DNA of 45,101 nucleotides from an uncultured Prevotellaceae bacterium (GCA_937898415.1 CALDLA010000031.1:1-45101); one strand, 5' to 3'; counted from the stretch's first letter, positions 33,101 to 40,624 are shown. The notes: generated by a model from the sequence alone, not told the origin. Program-made: numbers and translations.

Positions 33101-35852
33101 TGCTCCAGTTGTTTGCACTCGTGCCATCGGCATAGTAGTATTGGGTGCCGCCGCCATCGGTTGCTGTGTAGTAGCCGCCGAAGGTGTAGCCTGTTCGTTC
33201 AGGCACGGTGATGGCGGGCATCGCTGCGTCGTAGGTGGCGGTGACCTTAGTAGTAACGGCAGTGGTGGCATTCTGACCATCGAGCATCACGGTGTACTGA
33301 TTGGCCGTCCACTTGGCATAGAGGTTGGTGGCGGAAGCGATGTTCCATGTGCGTGCGCTGGAGCCGTCGGCATTATAGTATTGGGTGCCGCCACCGTTGG
33401 TCTCAGTGAAGTAGCCTCCGAAGGTGTAGCCCGTCCGTTCAGGCACGGTGATGGCGGGCATCGTTGCGTCGTAGGTGGCGGTGACCTCAGTAGTACCGGT
33501 GGTGGTGGCATTCTGACCATCGAGCTTCACGGCGTACTGATTGGCCGTCCACTTGGCATAGAGGTTGGTGGCGGAAGCGATATTCCATGTGCGTGCGCTG
33601 GAGCCGTCGGCATTATAGTATTGGGTGCCGCCACCGTTGGTCTCAGTGAAGTAGCCTCCGAAGGTGTAGCCCGTCCGTTCAGGCACGGTGATGGCGGGCA
33701 TCGCTGCGTCGTAGGTGGCGGTGGTTGATGTAGAACCGGCGTCGCCGCCCTGCATGTCGAACGTCACGGCATAGGTGTTGACCGTCCACTTGGCGTAGAG
33801 GTCGACGTTTGTACTCGGTTTGTTCGATGCACCGGCAGCACCAACAAGGGTGTTCAAGCCTGAATCAGAGCACCAACCGCCAAAAGTGTAGCCAGTACGC
33901 GTCGGAGTGGGCAGGGTAACGCTGGCGTCCGTCCAATTGGCATAGAGGGTGACGGTGGCGTTGTTCGTGTTGGCGAGGTTGCTGACGCTCTGCTGGTTGT
34001 TATAGACCTTCGCTCCGTTTTCAGTCTTAGCCCAGCCGTTGAAGGTGGCGTAGGCCGTAGCGCTGGCCTGGCTGTTGCCGCCCGTGGCTCCGTTGTAGTT
34101 ATAGGTCACGGTAAAGGCTCGCCTGAAGGCGTTGTCGGTGAGGTTCTGCGCTACGTCGTAGGTGAAGGTCTGGCTGCTCATGGAGCCGCTCGTTTTGCCG
34201 TTGCCGTTGAAGGCGACGTAGTAGGTGATGGGTGTCCACTTGGCGTAGAGGGTCACTGTGCCGCCGTTGGTGGTGGTGAGGTTGTTGACGCTCTTGCCGT
34301 TGTCATAGGAGGTGCCGCTGCCGTCGGCATTGGTGTTCCAGCCGGCGAAGGTGTAGCCCGTGCGGGTGAAGGCGTTGGCGGTGAGGTTCTGCGCTGTGGC
34401 GTAGGTGAAGGTCTGGTCAGTCATCTGGCCATCGCCGCAGGTGCCACCGTTGCCGTCGAACTGCACGGTGTAGGTGTTGAATACCAGTTCGGCGGTGAGG
34501 GTCACGTCGCCGTCGGTACTGTTCACGGTGTAGGTGTTGCCGTCGAGGGTATTTTCGCTGTTATTATATGTGGCCTTATAAATGACGTGTTTACCTGTGG
34601 CGCTGAGATTGCTGGCGAGCGTCAGTTCAAGGCCTTCGCGGTAGTAGCGGTCATTGATATAGACGAAGCCGTTGTCCATGTCGGTGGCGGCGGGGGTGAC
34701 GCTACTGATGCCGCTGCCGAGGGTCACCTTGCGGGCGCAGCCTACATTGGTGCCGGAATAGCCCTGACCAATACTGCCATAGGAGCCACCGTAGAAGTAG
34801 AGGTTTTCGAGGCTGCTGCTGCTATTGCTGCCAATGATGGCACCATTGTAGCTTGCGCTTCCCCCAATCGTGGGGCTAAAGACCACACAGTTGCGAACAG
34901 TGGCATTGTTGGTTCTGCCAATGAGTGAGCCAAGATTTGTTCCCGAACCATTAGCGCTGACTGTAGGGCTGAGCAGGCGGACGTTCTTCACGGTGCCATT
35001 CTTGACATAGCCGAAGAGACCGTAATTATTTCTATTTGATTGAGCGCCATTCAGGCCGCTGATGGTATAATCGCCGCCACCGTCGTAGGTGCCAGAAAAA
35101 TAATGATAGTCATTGTAACCAATAGGATCAAAGTTGGTGTTGCTAAGGGTGATAGTTTTCGTCTGGCGGAAGGTCTTGCTGTTAGCGATGCCCTCGCTGT
35201 TGTCGTTGATGGCAGAAGCGAGGTTGCGCAGGTCGGACTCGTTGGTGATGGCGTAGGCGTCGGTGCCTCCCTCGTTGGTGACCGAGAAGAGGTAGCCGCC
35301 GAATTCTACGCGCAGCTTCCCGGCAGAGGCGTTCCAGTTCGATGCGGTCTTATACTGAACGGCGAGCGTCGGCGTGGGAGCCACGATATATTGGAGGTTA
35401 TTACAGCCGTTAAAAACCTTGTCGCCAAGGGTGATGAGGTCGCCGTCGGTGCGCTGGATGTTGACGCGCTGAAGGCCCGCACTGTTTCTAAAGCACTGGT
35501 CGCCGATGCTGGCAACACTGGCGGGCAGGGTAATCTGGGTGAGGGCGTCGCAGTGGTTGAAAGCATATTGGCCGAGGGTGGTGACGCTCGTGCCGATGGT
35601 GACGGTAGCCAGTTGCTGACAGCCGCAGAAGGCGTATTGGCCGATGGAGGTGATGTCGTTGCCGATGGTGACGCTGGTGAGGTCGTAGCCCCAGGGGGCG
35701 TTGGTGTGCCAAACGCTGGCGTTGTCGTGGCCGAAGTCGCTCGTCATCGCCCCGTTGCCGCTGATGGTCAGCACGGTGTAATGGCCATTCTGCTGACTGA
35801 GGCTCCACGTGGCGCCGGTGCCGCACGAGCCGCTGATGGTGCCGTAGGTCAC
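30123..35852 (-). CDS. Giant secreted protein 3, main part (LRR + InlB B-repeats), cut off from its signal peptide by a frameshift
   Basis: 1909 residues from the GTG at 35852 that this frame would need; it has no signal peptide of its own. Order: LRR_5 repeats (about 60-150, IGQYAFCGCQQLATVTIGTS), GLUG region (about 200-400, YGLFGYVKNGTVKNVRLL), eight or more InlB/Listeria-Bacteroides B-repeats (about 460-1070, RTGYTFAGWN and LYAKWT), a second LRR_5 block (about 1087-1634, IPASVTSI and AFEDCTGL), the NTLCLPFDVTMGSGVM domain shared with the GLUG protein, and a sorting-like tail WFSLDGRMLSDKPVRKGLYI. The frame upstream reads QDTPFDGFEVTYGTISGSCG without a stop, continuing the 35849-36340 frame after a 1-nt shift. 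Probably one gene of about 2070 codons, now broken or mis-sequenced. Confidence 0.85.
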   Translation of the reverse strand: MTYGTISGSCGTGATWSLSQQNGHYTVLTISGNGAMTSDFGHDNASVWHTNAPWGYDLTSVTIGNDITSIGQYAFCGCQQLATVTIGTSVTTLGQYAFNHCDALTQITLPASVASIGDQCFRNSAGLQRVNIQRTDGDLITLGDKVFNGCNNLQYIVAPTPTLAVQYKTASNWNASAGKLRVEFGGYLFSVTNEGGTDAYAITNESDLRNLASAINDNSEGIANSKTFRQTKTITLSNTNFDPIGYNDYHYFSGTYDGGGDYTISGLNGAQSNRNNYGLFGYVKNGTVKNVRLLSPTVSANGSGTNLGSLIGRTNNATVRNCVVFSPTIGGSASYNGAIIGSNSSSSLENLYFYGGSYGSIGQGYSGTNVGCARKVTLGSGISSVTPAATDMDNGFVYINDRYYREGLELTLASNLSATGKHVIYKATYNNSENTLDGNTYTVNSTDGDVTLTAELVFNTYTVQFDGNGGTCGDGQMTDQTFTYATAQNLTANAFTRTGYTFAGWNTNADGSGTSYDNGKSVNNLTTTNGGTVTLYAKWTPITYYVAFNGNGKTSGSMSSQTFTYDVAQNLTDNAFRRAFTVTYNYNGATGGNSQASATAYATFNGWAKTENGAKVYNNQQSVSNLANTNNATVTLYANWTDASVTLPTPTRTGYTFGGWCSDSGLNTLVGAAGASNKPSTNVDLYAKWTVNTYAVTFDMQGGDAGSTSTTATYDAAMPAITVPERTGYTFGGYFTETNGGGTQYYNADGSSARTWNIASATNLYAKWTANQYAVKLDGQNATTTGTTEVTATYDATMPAITVPERTGYTFGGYFTETNGGGTQYYNADGSSARTWNIASATNLYAKWTANQYTVMLDGQNATTAVTTKVTATYDAAMPAITVPERTGYTFGGYYTATDGGGTQYYYADGTSANNWSIADATMLYAKWTINKYTISFDTNGGTAINPITQDYKTAITAPADPERTGYTFAGWNPALPTTMPADDMNVTAQWTPIDYTINYILDGGSVDPANPTSFTIETPTFTLTNPTKPGYTFTGWTGTGLTGITTTVVIEQGSTTHRTYTAHYEFAQITEGDLSYVCTSGTEAKVTACNPSVTSVTIPATVSNNDGTYTVTAIDATAFSSCTSLNTLYLRNAATPPTLSSNAFSACTTLNTIYVPLGAIDTYKDAAGWKDYEGKIQGYDGTCGTTVYYSYDSTTKALHIFGTGDMTDFYWEDDKPWYSYRKDITTVVIANGVTSIGELAFEDCTGLANITIPASVTSIEYNPFMGCSGLGTISVASDNPKYDSRNNCNAIIEKATKTLITGCKNTVIPDGSDGVTSIGNCAFLGCSSLESITIPTSVTSIGELAFEDCTGLANITIPASVTSIEYNPFMGCSGLGTISVASDNPKYDSRNDCNAIIEKATKTLITGCKNTVIPGDTDGVTSIGGLAFYNCTGLTSIEIPNSVTIINAFAFYGCTSLESIEIPASVTSMEVGTFEGCSSLKSISVASENPKYDSRNDCNAIIDTENNMLIQGCKNTFIPDGVTIIAMAFRNCTGLESIEIPASVTYIDYQAFAGCTGLTSIEIPASVTYIGNGAFEDCTSLESIEILACVTSIGNSAFSGCTSLASVTIYAPELGQDDDFLTFQAFSNNASGRKIYVFENCMDYYKAHAEDMEVDANDIVAIESINLKDNADNRSLITAANGNILKVTLQGRTLWKDGDWNTLCLPFDVTMGSGVMAGATAMTFDGYMSGFNSATGELTLYFDELDEDETIAAGTPFIVKWTGDNIVNPVFSGVTISSTAPATDVISEDKRVQFIGTYDPTVIYSAAHDNLFLGADDTLYWPSTEGFAMGAFRAYFHVDDAAGVRQFVLHFGEEETTGIREITDPTPDPSPAWEGRSAAWFSLDGRMLSDKPVRKGLYIYNGKKRVIK
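30192..30270. repeat. REP-like GC-rich hairpin repeat inside a coding region, copy 2
   Basis: Counterpart of 19983-20061: hairpin CCCCTCCC-ATGCAG-GGGAGGGG at 30225-30246, then TCGGGGGTGGGGT. On the minus strand it encodes DPTPDPSPAWEG, immediately before the sorting-like tail of giant protein 3. Confidence 0.8.
31621..32155. repeat. 315-bp LRR repeat pair in giant gene 3
   Basis: Bases 31621-31840 and 31936-32155 are nearly identical over 220 bases, at a spacing of 315 bp (105 residues). Both encode CNAIIEKATKTLITGCKNT and SVTSIEYNPFMGCSGLGT. The high DNA identity indicates recent duplication or gene conversion. Confidence 0.85.
33181..33720. repeat. 240-bp tandem InlB B-repeat array in giant gene 3
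   Basis: Period exactly 240 bp (80 residues). 33301-33480 and 33541-33720 are almost identical at DNA level, and 33181-33300 matches 33421-33540 closely. Each unit encodes TYDAAMPAITVPERTGYTFG and an ATNLYAKWTANQY end. Confidence 0.88.
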
Positions 35853-36340
35853 CTCAAAGCCATCGAAAGGAGTATCCTGGGCGAGGGTGACCGTGTACGT
35901 CGAAACGTCGCAGAATTGGTGCCGCTCACCACGTTGCTGCCATTCTTGAACACCACGCTGGTAATGGCAATATAGCTCGGGGCGGTAAAGGTGAACGTCG
36001 TGCTGCTGTTGAGTTCGGTATGCATTTTATTGCTTGTATAGTACACTTCAGCGTCAGGTTTGATGGTCATGCCATTAGCGAGCTGTTGGGTTTCTTTTTC
36101 TTTCCAATAGATTCGACCTTCCAAGATTTCCGCAGCCCATGAGGCAGTTTCTGTGGAACCGGCTTTAATTTGGAACTTACCGCTGCTATTGTCAAAAGTA
36201 ATCGAGTAAGACGTTGTCTCCGCCTTGAAGGCCCACGCCGTCGTGGTCGTGAGCAGCATCATGAGCAGCATCATCGCCGCCCGTGAAATCAATGTGTTTG
36301 TTTGTTGTCTCATATTCGTTGTCGTTTTTAATGGTTTCAT
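35849..36340 (-). CDS. Giant secreted protein 3, detached 5' part with signal peptide
   Basis: 163 residues as read. It begins MKPLKTTTNMRQQTNTLISR; the ATG at 36313 gives a more standard signal peptide (RQQTNTLISRAAMMLLMMLL, then TTTTAWA) and may be the true start. A beta-rich domain follows (SYSITFDNSSGKFQIKAGS, FTFTAPSYIAITSVVFKNGS), typical of the N-termini of Prevotella secreted proteins. After SGTNSATF the frame degenerates into RRTRSPSPRILLSMALR, which looks like an out-of-frame tail. Adding one base in the TTT run at 35905-35903 (minus strand) gives SGTNSATFSTYTVTLAQDTP, which joins smoothly to the 30123-35852 frame. It starts 18 bases after the Rpn-nuclease stop. Confidence 0.75.
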   Translation of the reverse strand: MKPLKTTTNMRQQTNTLISRAAMMLLMMLLTTTTAWAFKAETTSYSITFDNSSGKFQIKAGSTETASWAAEILEGRIYWKEKETQQLANGMTIKPDAEVYYTSNKMHTELNSSTTFTFTAPSYIAITSVVFKNGSNVVSGTNSATFRRTRSPSPRILLSMALR

Positions 36341-36358
36341 GATTGCCTTTAGTATATA

Positions 36359-37273
36359 TTACAGCCCCTCAATTTCCTGGGCGGTGAGGCCGGTGGCCTC
36401 GGCAATCTGTTCGGCAGTCATCATGTTCATGGCCTTCAAGTTTTGGGCTATCTTTTTCTTTTCATTTAGCACTGCTGTCTTCATGGTACTGTTATAGTCC
36501 CAGTAGTTCTTCACGCTCACCTCATACTCGCGGCGTTCCTCTGGTGAGTACTTGGCTATCTCGGCCTGCTCAAAAAGACGGTCGAAGACGCGGTCTTGCA
36601 GCGCCTTGGGACGGTCGAGCAGACGGGAGAGGTTGCGAAGAACGAACATCCACTTGTCGAACATCGTCACGAGTTCGTCCTCGGTCTTGTTGAACTTCGG
36701 CATTTCGAGATAGACGAAAGTCAGCTTCTCGTAGAAAACGTGGTTGTCCTCGACATCCTTCAGTTTGATTTCGTGGCGGTAGCTGTCGGCGGGATATTCG
36801 TCGCCGGGGAACTTGAAGTTGAGAACACCGACGGTATAGACATCCTCCAGGTGGTAGTCCCAGTCCTTGCCTTTCGGGGCCTGCTCGCGAATAGCAAACG
36901 TGGTGTAGTAGAGACTGCGGTCCTTGAAGTAAGTCTGCTCGGCCTTCTGCATTTCGACGATGAAGCGGCCTCCGTCCTTGGTCTTGCAATAGACGTCGAA
37001 CACGGCGCGGCGAATTCCCGAGCATAGCTCGCCTACCCGTAGCCTTTCACCATAGCCGTCGCCCAAATGCTCGCTGTTTAGATACTGCAAGTCCTCAATC
37101 TCCTTCTCCTCGCTATTGAAAAGGGCGTTGAGGAAACTGATGAGCAAGTCCTTGTTCATCTCCGTACCGAAGAGTTTCTTGAAGCCGAAGTCAGTGTAGG
37201 GGTTGATGTAGCGCTCGCGCTCCATGAGGATCTCGCTCAACGTCTCGTCTGGTTCTTTTTTCCTGTCAGCCAT
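36359..37273 (-). CDS. Rpn family PD-(D/E)XK nuclease / putative transposase
   Basis: 304 residues. Opening INPYTDFGFKKLFGTEMNKD and LLISFLNALFNSEEKEIED are typical of the Bacteroidetes branch of the Rpn (recombination-promoting nuclease) family. The nuclease core is visible: Asp93 in IRRAVFDVYCKTKDGG, then Glu107 and Gln109 in RFIVEMQKAEQTYFKDRSLY. The C-terminal 60 residues are helical and charged (NEKKKIAQNLKAMNMMTAEQ). Such proteins cut DNA in E. coli; their role in Bacteroidetes, where they occur in many copies, is unclear. No terminal inverted repeats or target duplications are apparent, so I do not call it an insertion sequence. It has its own -7 box (37308-37301). Confidence 0.88.
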   Translation of the reverse strand: MADRKKEPDETLSEILMERERYINPYTDFGFKKLFGTEMNKDLLISFLNALFNSEEKEIEDLQYLNSEHLGDGYGERLRVGELCSGIRRAVFDVYCKTKDGGRFIVEMQKAEQTYFKDRSLYYTTFAIREQAPKGKDWDYHLEDVYTVGVLNFKFPGDEYPADSYRHEIKLKDVEDNHVFYEKLTFVYLEMPKFNKTEDELVTMFDKWMFVLRNLSRLLDRPKALQDRVFDRLFEQAEIAKYSPEERREYEVSVKNYWDYNSTMKTAVLNEKKKIAQNLKAMNMMTAEQIAEATGLTAQEIEGL

Positions 37274-37300
37274 AGTCGTAATGCCTTTGATTTAACGCTG

Positions 37301-37308
37301 CAAAGATA
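37301..37308 (-). promoter_or_regulatory. -7 element of the Rpn-nuclease gene
   Basis: Minus-strand TATCTTTG, 27 bases before the ATG at 37273. The nearest TTG (37334-37332) is 23 bp away, a little far. It could also transcribe giant gene 3, which starts 18 bases after the nuclease stop. Confidence 0.5.
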
Positions 37309-37365
37309 CGAAATAATTTGGAAAGAATATGCAACCGCACGGAAAATGTGACAAAGATTTACGGA

Positions 37366-37406
37366 AAGCGGGCGAAAGTGCTGTGTCTTGTCACTTTCGC
37401 CCGCTT
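37366..37406. other. Strong 15-bp hairpin downstream of exoA
   Basis: AAGCGGGCGAAAGTG and its exact complement CACTTTCGCCCGCTT enclose an 11-base loop. It is 51 bases past the exoA stop and 58 bases upstream of the Rpn box. No T run follows on either strand, so it is not a classic terminator; it may end or protect the exoA transcript, or be a REP-like element. The rest of 37274-37456 holds only the promoter box. Confidence 0.7.
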
Positions 37407-37456
37407 AAACCGCAATCGTGAACATTATCATGATAGGGCTTCGTTGCGGCAAGAGC

Positions 37457-38221
37457 CTATGTTGCCGGGGCAAAGGACAGGCTGAGTTCGACGGGACAGT
37501 GGTCGCTGCCGAGGATGTCGGAAAGGATACGGGAATCGGTGACACGGGGCATCAGACGGTCGCTGACAACGAAATAGTCAATGCGCCAGCCTACGTTCTT
37601 CTGACGGGCCTGGAAGCGGTAGGACCACCAGGAATACTGCACCTGGTCAGGGTAGAGGGTGCGGAAGGTGTCCTTGAAACCGCTGGCCAGGAGGTCGCTG
37701 AAGGCATTGCGCTCCTCATCGGTGAAGCCGGCATTACGGCGGTTGGTCTGCGGATTCTTGAGGTCTATTTCCTCGTGGGCTACATTAAGGTCGCCACAGA
37801 GGACAACGGGTTTCTTGGCATCAAGGTCTTTCAGGTACTGGCGGAAGTCGGACTCCCAAGTCATGCGGTAGTCCAGCCGGCGCAGTCCGTCCTGTGAGTT
37901 GGGGGTGTAGCAGCAGACGAGGTAGAAGTCGTCCATCTCGAGCGTGACGACGCGTCCTTCATGGTCGTGCTGGTCAATACCGATGCCGTAGCTGACGCTG
38001 AGGGGCTGATGACGGGTGAAGATGGCGGTGCCGGAGTAGCCTTTCTTGTCGGCGTAGTTCCAGTAGCTCTCGTAACCGTCGAAGTGCAGGTCGAGCTGTC
38101 CTGCCTGCATCTTGGTCTCTTGCAGACAAAAGAAATCAGCGTCCATCTGTCGGAAGATGTCGCTGAATCCTTTTCCTTCACAGGCCCTGAGGCCGTTAAC
38201 GTTCCAGGAAATTAGTTTCAT
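37457..38221 (-). CDS. exoA: Exodeoxyribonuclease III (AP endonuclease)
   Basis: 254 residues from the ATG at 38221 (MKLISWNVNGLRA); the 20 residues of open frame upstream have no family similarity. ExoIII/APE1-type EEP fold with ISWNVNG, LQETK (metal-binding Glu), YTPNSQDG, CGDLNVAHEEIDL, WWSYRFQARQKNVGWRIDYF and GSDHCPVEL (catalytic His). It removes abasic sites and 3' blocks in base-excision repair in the cytoplasm. It lies 23 bases after ribH, probably the last gene of the TPR-ribH-exoA operon. Confidence 0.95.
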   Translation of the reverse strand: MKLISWNVNGLRACEGKGFSDIFRQMDADFFCLQETKMQAGQLDLHFDGYESYWNYADKKGYSGTAIFTRHQPLSVSYGIGIDQHDHEGRVVTLEMDDFYLVCCYTPNSQDGLRRLDYRMTWESDFRQYLKDLDAKKPVVLCGDLNVAHEEIDLKNPQTNRRNAGFTDEERNAFSDLLASGFKDTFRTLYPDQVQYSWWSYRFQARQKNVGWRIDYFVVSDRLMPRVTDSRILSDILGSDHCPVELSLSFAPAT

Positions 38222-38244
38222 AAGCTTGTGTAAGGGGGTGATTT

Positions 38245-38715
38245 TTAGAACTTTGCCATCTTGATAGCCACTACGGCACACTCGTCGCCCTTGTTGCCGA
38301 GTCGTCCTCCGGCACGGTCCTTGGCCTGCTGCAAGTCGTTGGTGGTGAGCAGTCCATAAATGACGGGTATGTTGTTGGTGGCATTGAGACGGGCGATGCC
38401 CTGAGTGACACCCTGACAGATGTAGTCGAAGTGAGGCGTCTCACCACGGATGACGGAGCCGAGGACAATGACGGCATCGTAGCCGTCGTTGAGGGTCATC
38501 TGGCGCGCACCGTAGATGAGCTCAAAGGAGCCGGGGACGGTCTTCACATGGATGTTCTCAGGCAAGGCGCCGTGCTTCTCGAGTGTTGAGACACACCCTT
38601 GAAGCAAGGCGCCTGTTATTTCGGGGTTCCACTCAGCTACAACGATGCCGAAGATCATGTTCGAGGCATCGGGTACTTTGGCTGAGTTATATTCCGACAG
38701 ATTCTTTGTGGCCAT
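38245..38715 (-). CDS. ribH: 6,7-dimethyl-8-ribityllumazine synthase
   Basis: 156 residues. Penultimate step of riboflavin synthesis: condenses 5-amino-6-ribitylaminouracil with dihydroxybutanone phosphate. Conserved segments: VAEWNPEITGALLQGC (ribityl site), VKTVPGSFELIYGARQM, VLGSVIRGETPHFDYI (His catalysis) and GLLTTNDLQQAKDRAGG. Members assemble as pentamers or 60-subunit capsids. It starts 2 bases after the TPR-gene stop. Confidence 0.96.
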   Translation of the reverse strand: MATKNLSEYNSAKVPDASNMIFGIVVAEWNPEITGALLQGCVSTLEKHGALPENIHVKTVPGSFELIYGARQMTLNDGYDAVIVLGSVIRGETPHFDYICQGVTQGIARLNATNNIPVIYGLLTTNDLQQAKDRAGGRLGNKGDECAVVAIKMAKF

Positions 38716-38717
38716 AA

Positions 38718-39398
38718 TTACTTAGCGGAAGCACGTTCAATGTAGGCGTCAATGGTCTGGGCGGCCATTGAGTAGGCATACTTGCTCTTCACGGTCTCGT
38801 AAAGCTTGAGCGCTTCGTCCTTTTTGCCCTGACTCTCAAGGATTTCACCGGCCTGAACGAGGAAGGTGGGAGAGAGCGAGATGTTGTCTGCCTGGTCGGC
38901 AGCCTTCTTCAGCGTGCTGACGGCCTTGTCGAGCTGGTTGAGGTGAGCGTAGGCATTGCCTAAAGCGCCGAGGGCAGCGGGTGAAATCATCTGGTCACCC
39001 TTTCCGTCGAACTTCTCGATGTAGTTGACAGCCTCCTGCCACTTGTCGAGCTGAGCATAGCAGAGACCGGCATAAAGGTTGGCCAGGTTGCCGGCGTCGC
39101 CGCTGAGTTCACCAGCGAGCTTGGCGAAGCCTGCAAAGCCCGTGCTGTCGCCGTTAAGAGCCTGGTCGAACTGCTCGTTAGCGAAGTACTCCTGACCCTT
39201 GGCCAGTGAGGTGCTTGCCTTCTGGGCAGCGGGCACGGCCACATAGGTGTGATAGAGGATACAACCTGCCACGATGACTACCAGTGCTGCGACAGCACCG
39301 AGGATTTGTTTCTGATACTTGAGGAAGAATGCCTCATGCTTGTTGAGCGCTTCCTCCATAGGAGCAGCTGCGCCCTGCTGATTGTTTTGTTTTGCCAT
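38718..39398 (-). CDS. YfgM-like membrane-anchored TPR protein
   Basis: 226 residues. Short charged N-terminus (HEAFFLKYQKQ), one membrane segment at about residues 33-55 (ILGAVAALVVIVAGCILYHT), then TPR-type helices outside: LANLYAGLCYAQLDKWQEAV, ALGALGNAYAHLNQLDKAVS and QAGEILESQGKKDEALKLYE. It resembles YfgM, an ancillary factor of the Sec translocon, but such TPR proteins are too common in Bacteroidetes to fix the role. First gene of the TPR-ribH-exoA operon, divergent from recF. Confidence 0.82.
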   Translation of the reverse strand: MAKQNNQQGAAAPMEEALNKHEAFFLKYQKQILGAVAALVVIVAGCILYHTYVAVPAAQKASTSLAKGQEYFANEQFDQALNGDSTGFAGFAKLAGELSGDAGNLANLYAGLCYAQLDKWQEAVNYIEKFDGKGDQMISPAALGALGNAYAHLNQLDKAVSTLKKAADQADNISLSPTFLVQAGEILESQGKKDEALKLYETVKSKYAYSMAAQTIDAYIERASAK

Positions 39399-39435
39399 TA
39401 TTTTTTACTTTTTTTATTGAGTCTACACAATTGCG

Positions 39436-39522
39436 GCTGCAAAGGTACGAAAAAAAGTGAAAAGTGAAGAGTGAAGATTGAAAAATTTTTCTCTTTTTAT
39501 GTTTTTTTCGTACCTTTGCAGC
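39436..39522. promoter_or_regulatory. Mirror-image divergent promoters of the TPR gene and recF
   Basis: GCTGCAAAGGTACGAAAAAAA (39436-39456, minus-strand -7 box TACCTTTG at 39447-39440) is an exact inverted copy of 39502-39522 (plus-strand -7 box at 39511-39518). The 21-bp match extends beyond the box itself. -33 elements are weak on both sides. About 45 bases of purine-rich sequence lie between. Confidence 0.75.
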
Positions 39523-40620
39523 GTGATTCTCGAAAAACTATTGCTCATCAACTACAAGAACATTGCGGAGGCCAGTCTGGAACTGTCGCCAAAGACGAAC
39601 TGCTTCATCGGTCATAACGGGGCAGGCAAGACCAACGTGCTCGACGCTGTCTACTACCTGTCGTTCTGCCACTCGGCCTCGAACCCGACTGACTCGCAGG
39701 TCATCCGCCACGAACAGGAGTTCCTGATGCTGGAGGGCAGCTACAGAGGCGATGAGCCCCTACAGATATCATGCGGCATGAAGCGGGGACAGAAGAAGCA
39801 CTTCAAGCGCAACAAGAAGGAATACAAGCGGCTATCGGAGCACATCGGGCTGATTCCCATCGTGATGGTGTCGCCAGCTGACACCTTTTTAATAGAAGGG
39901 GGCAGCGAGGAGCGCCGGAGGCTGATGGACGTCACCATTGCCCAGACGGACCGCAGCTATATTGACGCCCTGACCCGCTACAACAAGGCATTGGCGCAGC
40001 GCAACAGTCTGCTGAAGCAGGACGAGGACCCCGACCCGGAGATCATCAGCATCTGGGAGGAGCAGATGGCCATAGCGGGCGAGGCCATCTACCAGCGCCG
40101 GGCCCGGTTTGCCGAAGAGCTGACCCCGCTGTTCCAGCAATACTACACTCAGATTTCGGGTGGTCACGAGCAGGTGTCGCTCAGCTACGTCAGCCACTGC
40201 CAGCGGGGACCGCTGTTGGAGGTGATACAGCGCGACCGCTGGAAAGACCGCGCCGTGGGCTACTCGCTGCACGGTGTACACCGCGACGACCTGGAAATCA
40301 TGCTTGACGGTCACCTGATGAAGCGCGAAGGCTCACAAGGACAGCAGAAGACGTTCGTGATTGCCATGAAACTGGCGCAGTTCGGACTGCTGAAACACGC
40401 GACACATACAGCTCCCATCCTGCTGTTGGATGACATCTTCGACAAGTTGGATGCCCAGCGGGTGGAACAGATTGTGCGGCTGGTGTCGGGCGACGAATTC
40501 GGACAGATCTTCATTACGGACACCAACCGGGAGCACCTGGACCAGATTCTGGCTGCCTCGTCCCACAACTACAGGATATACGAAGTCAGCGACGGAGAAG
40601 TCATCTGTAAACAATCGTAA
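39523..40620 (+). CDS. recF: DNA replication and repair protein RecF
   Basis: 365 residues from the GTG at 39523, giving VILEKLLLINYKNIAEA, which aligns with the usual RecF start. The ATG upstream at 39478 would place the promoter inside the gene. ABC-type ATPase: Walker A FIGHNGAGKTNVLDAVYYL (residues about 27-45), signature REGSQGQQKTFVIAMKLAQ, Walker B PILLLDDIFDKLD, then ITDTNREHL. RecF loads RecA at single-strand gaps with RecO and RecR. The -7 box ends 4 bases before the GTG, so the message may be leaderless. A DUF721 gene follows 4 bases after the stop. Confidence 0.94.
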   Translation: MILEKLLLINYKNIAEASLELSPKTNCFIGHNGAGKTNVLDAVYYLSFCHSASNPTDSQVIRHEQEFLMLEGSYRGDEPLQISCGMKRGQKKHFKRNKKEYKRLSEHIGLIPIVMVSPADTFLIEGGSEERRRLMDVTIAQTDRSYIDALTRYNKALAQRNSLLKQDEDPDPEIISIWEEQMAIAGEAIYQRRARFAEELTPLFQQYYTQISGGHEQVSLSYVSHCQRGPLLEVIQRDRWKDRAVGYSLHGVHRDDLEIMLDGHLMKREGSQGQQKTFVIAMKLAQFGLLKHATHTAPILLLDDIFDKLDAQRVEQIVRLVSGDEFGQIFITDTNREHLDQILAASSHNYRIYEVSDGEVICKQS

Positions 40621-40624
40621 TACT

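Noticed and set aside
30123..36340. Programmed ribosomal frameshifting to join the two parts of giant gene 3
   Set aside because: The shift site (CGTTTCG) is not a typical slippery heptamer and no strong downstream structure was evident; a one-base loss or sequence error is simpler.
36359..37273. The Rpn-nuclease gene as a complete insertion sequence
   Set aside because: No terminal inverted repeats or target-site duplications could be seen at the borders, and the gene has its own promoter box.
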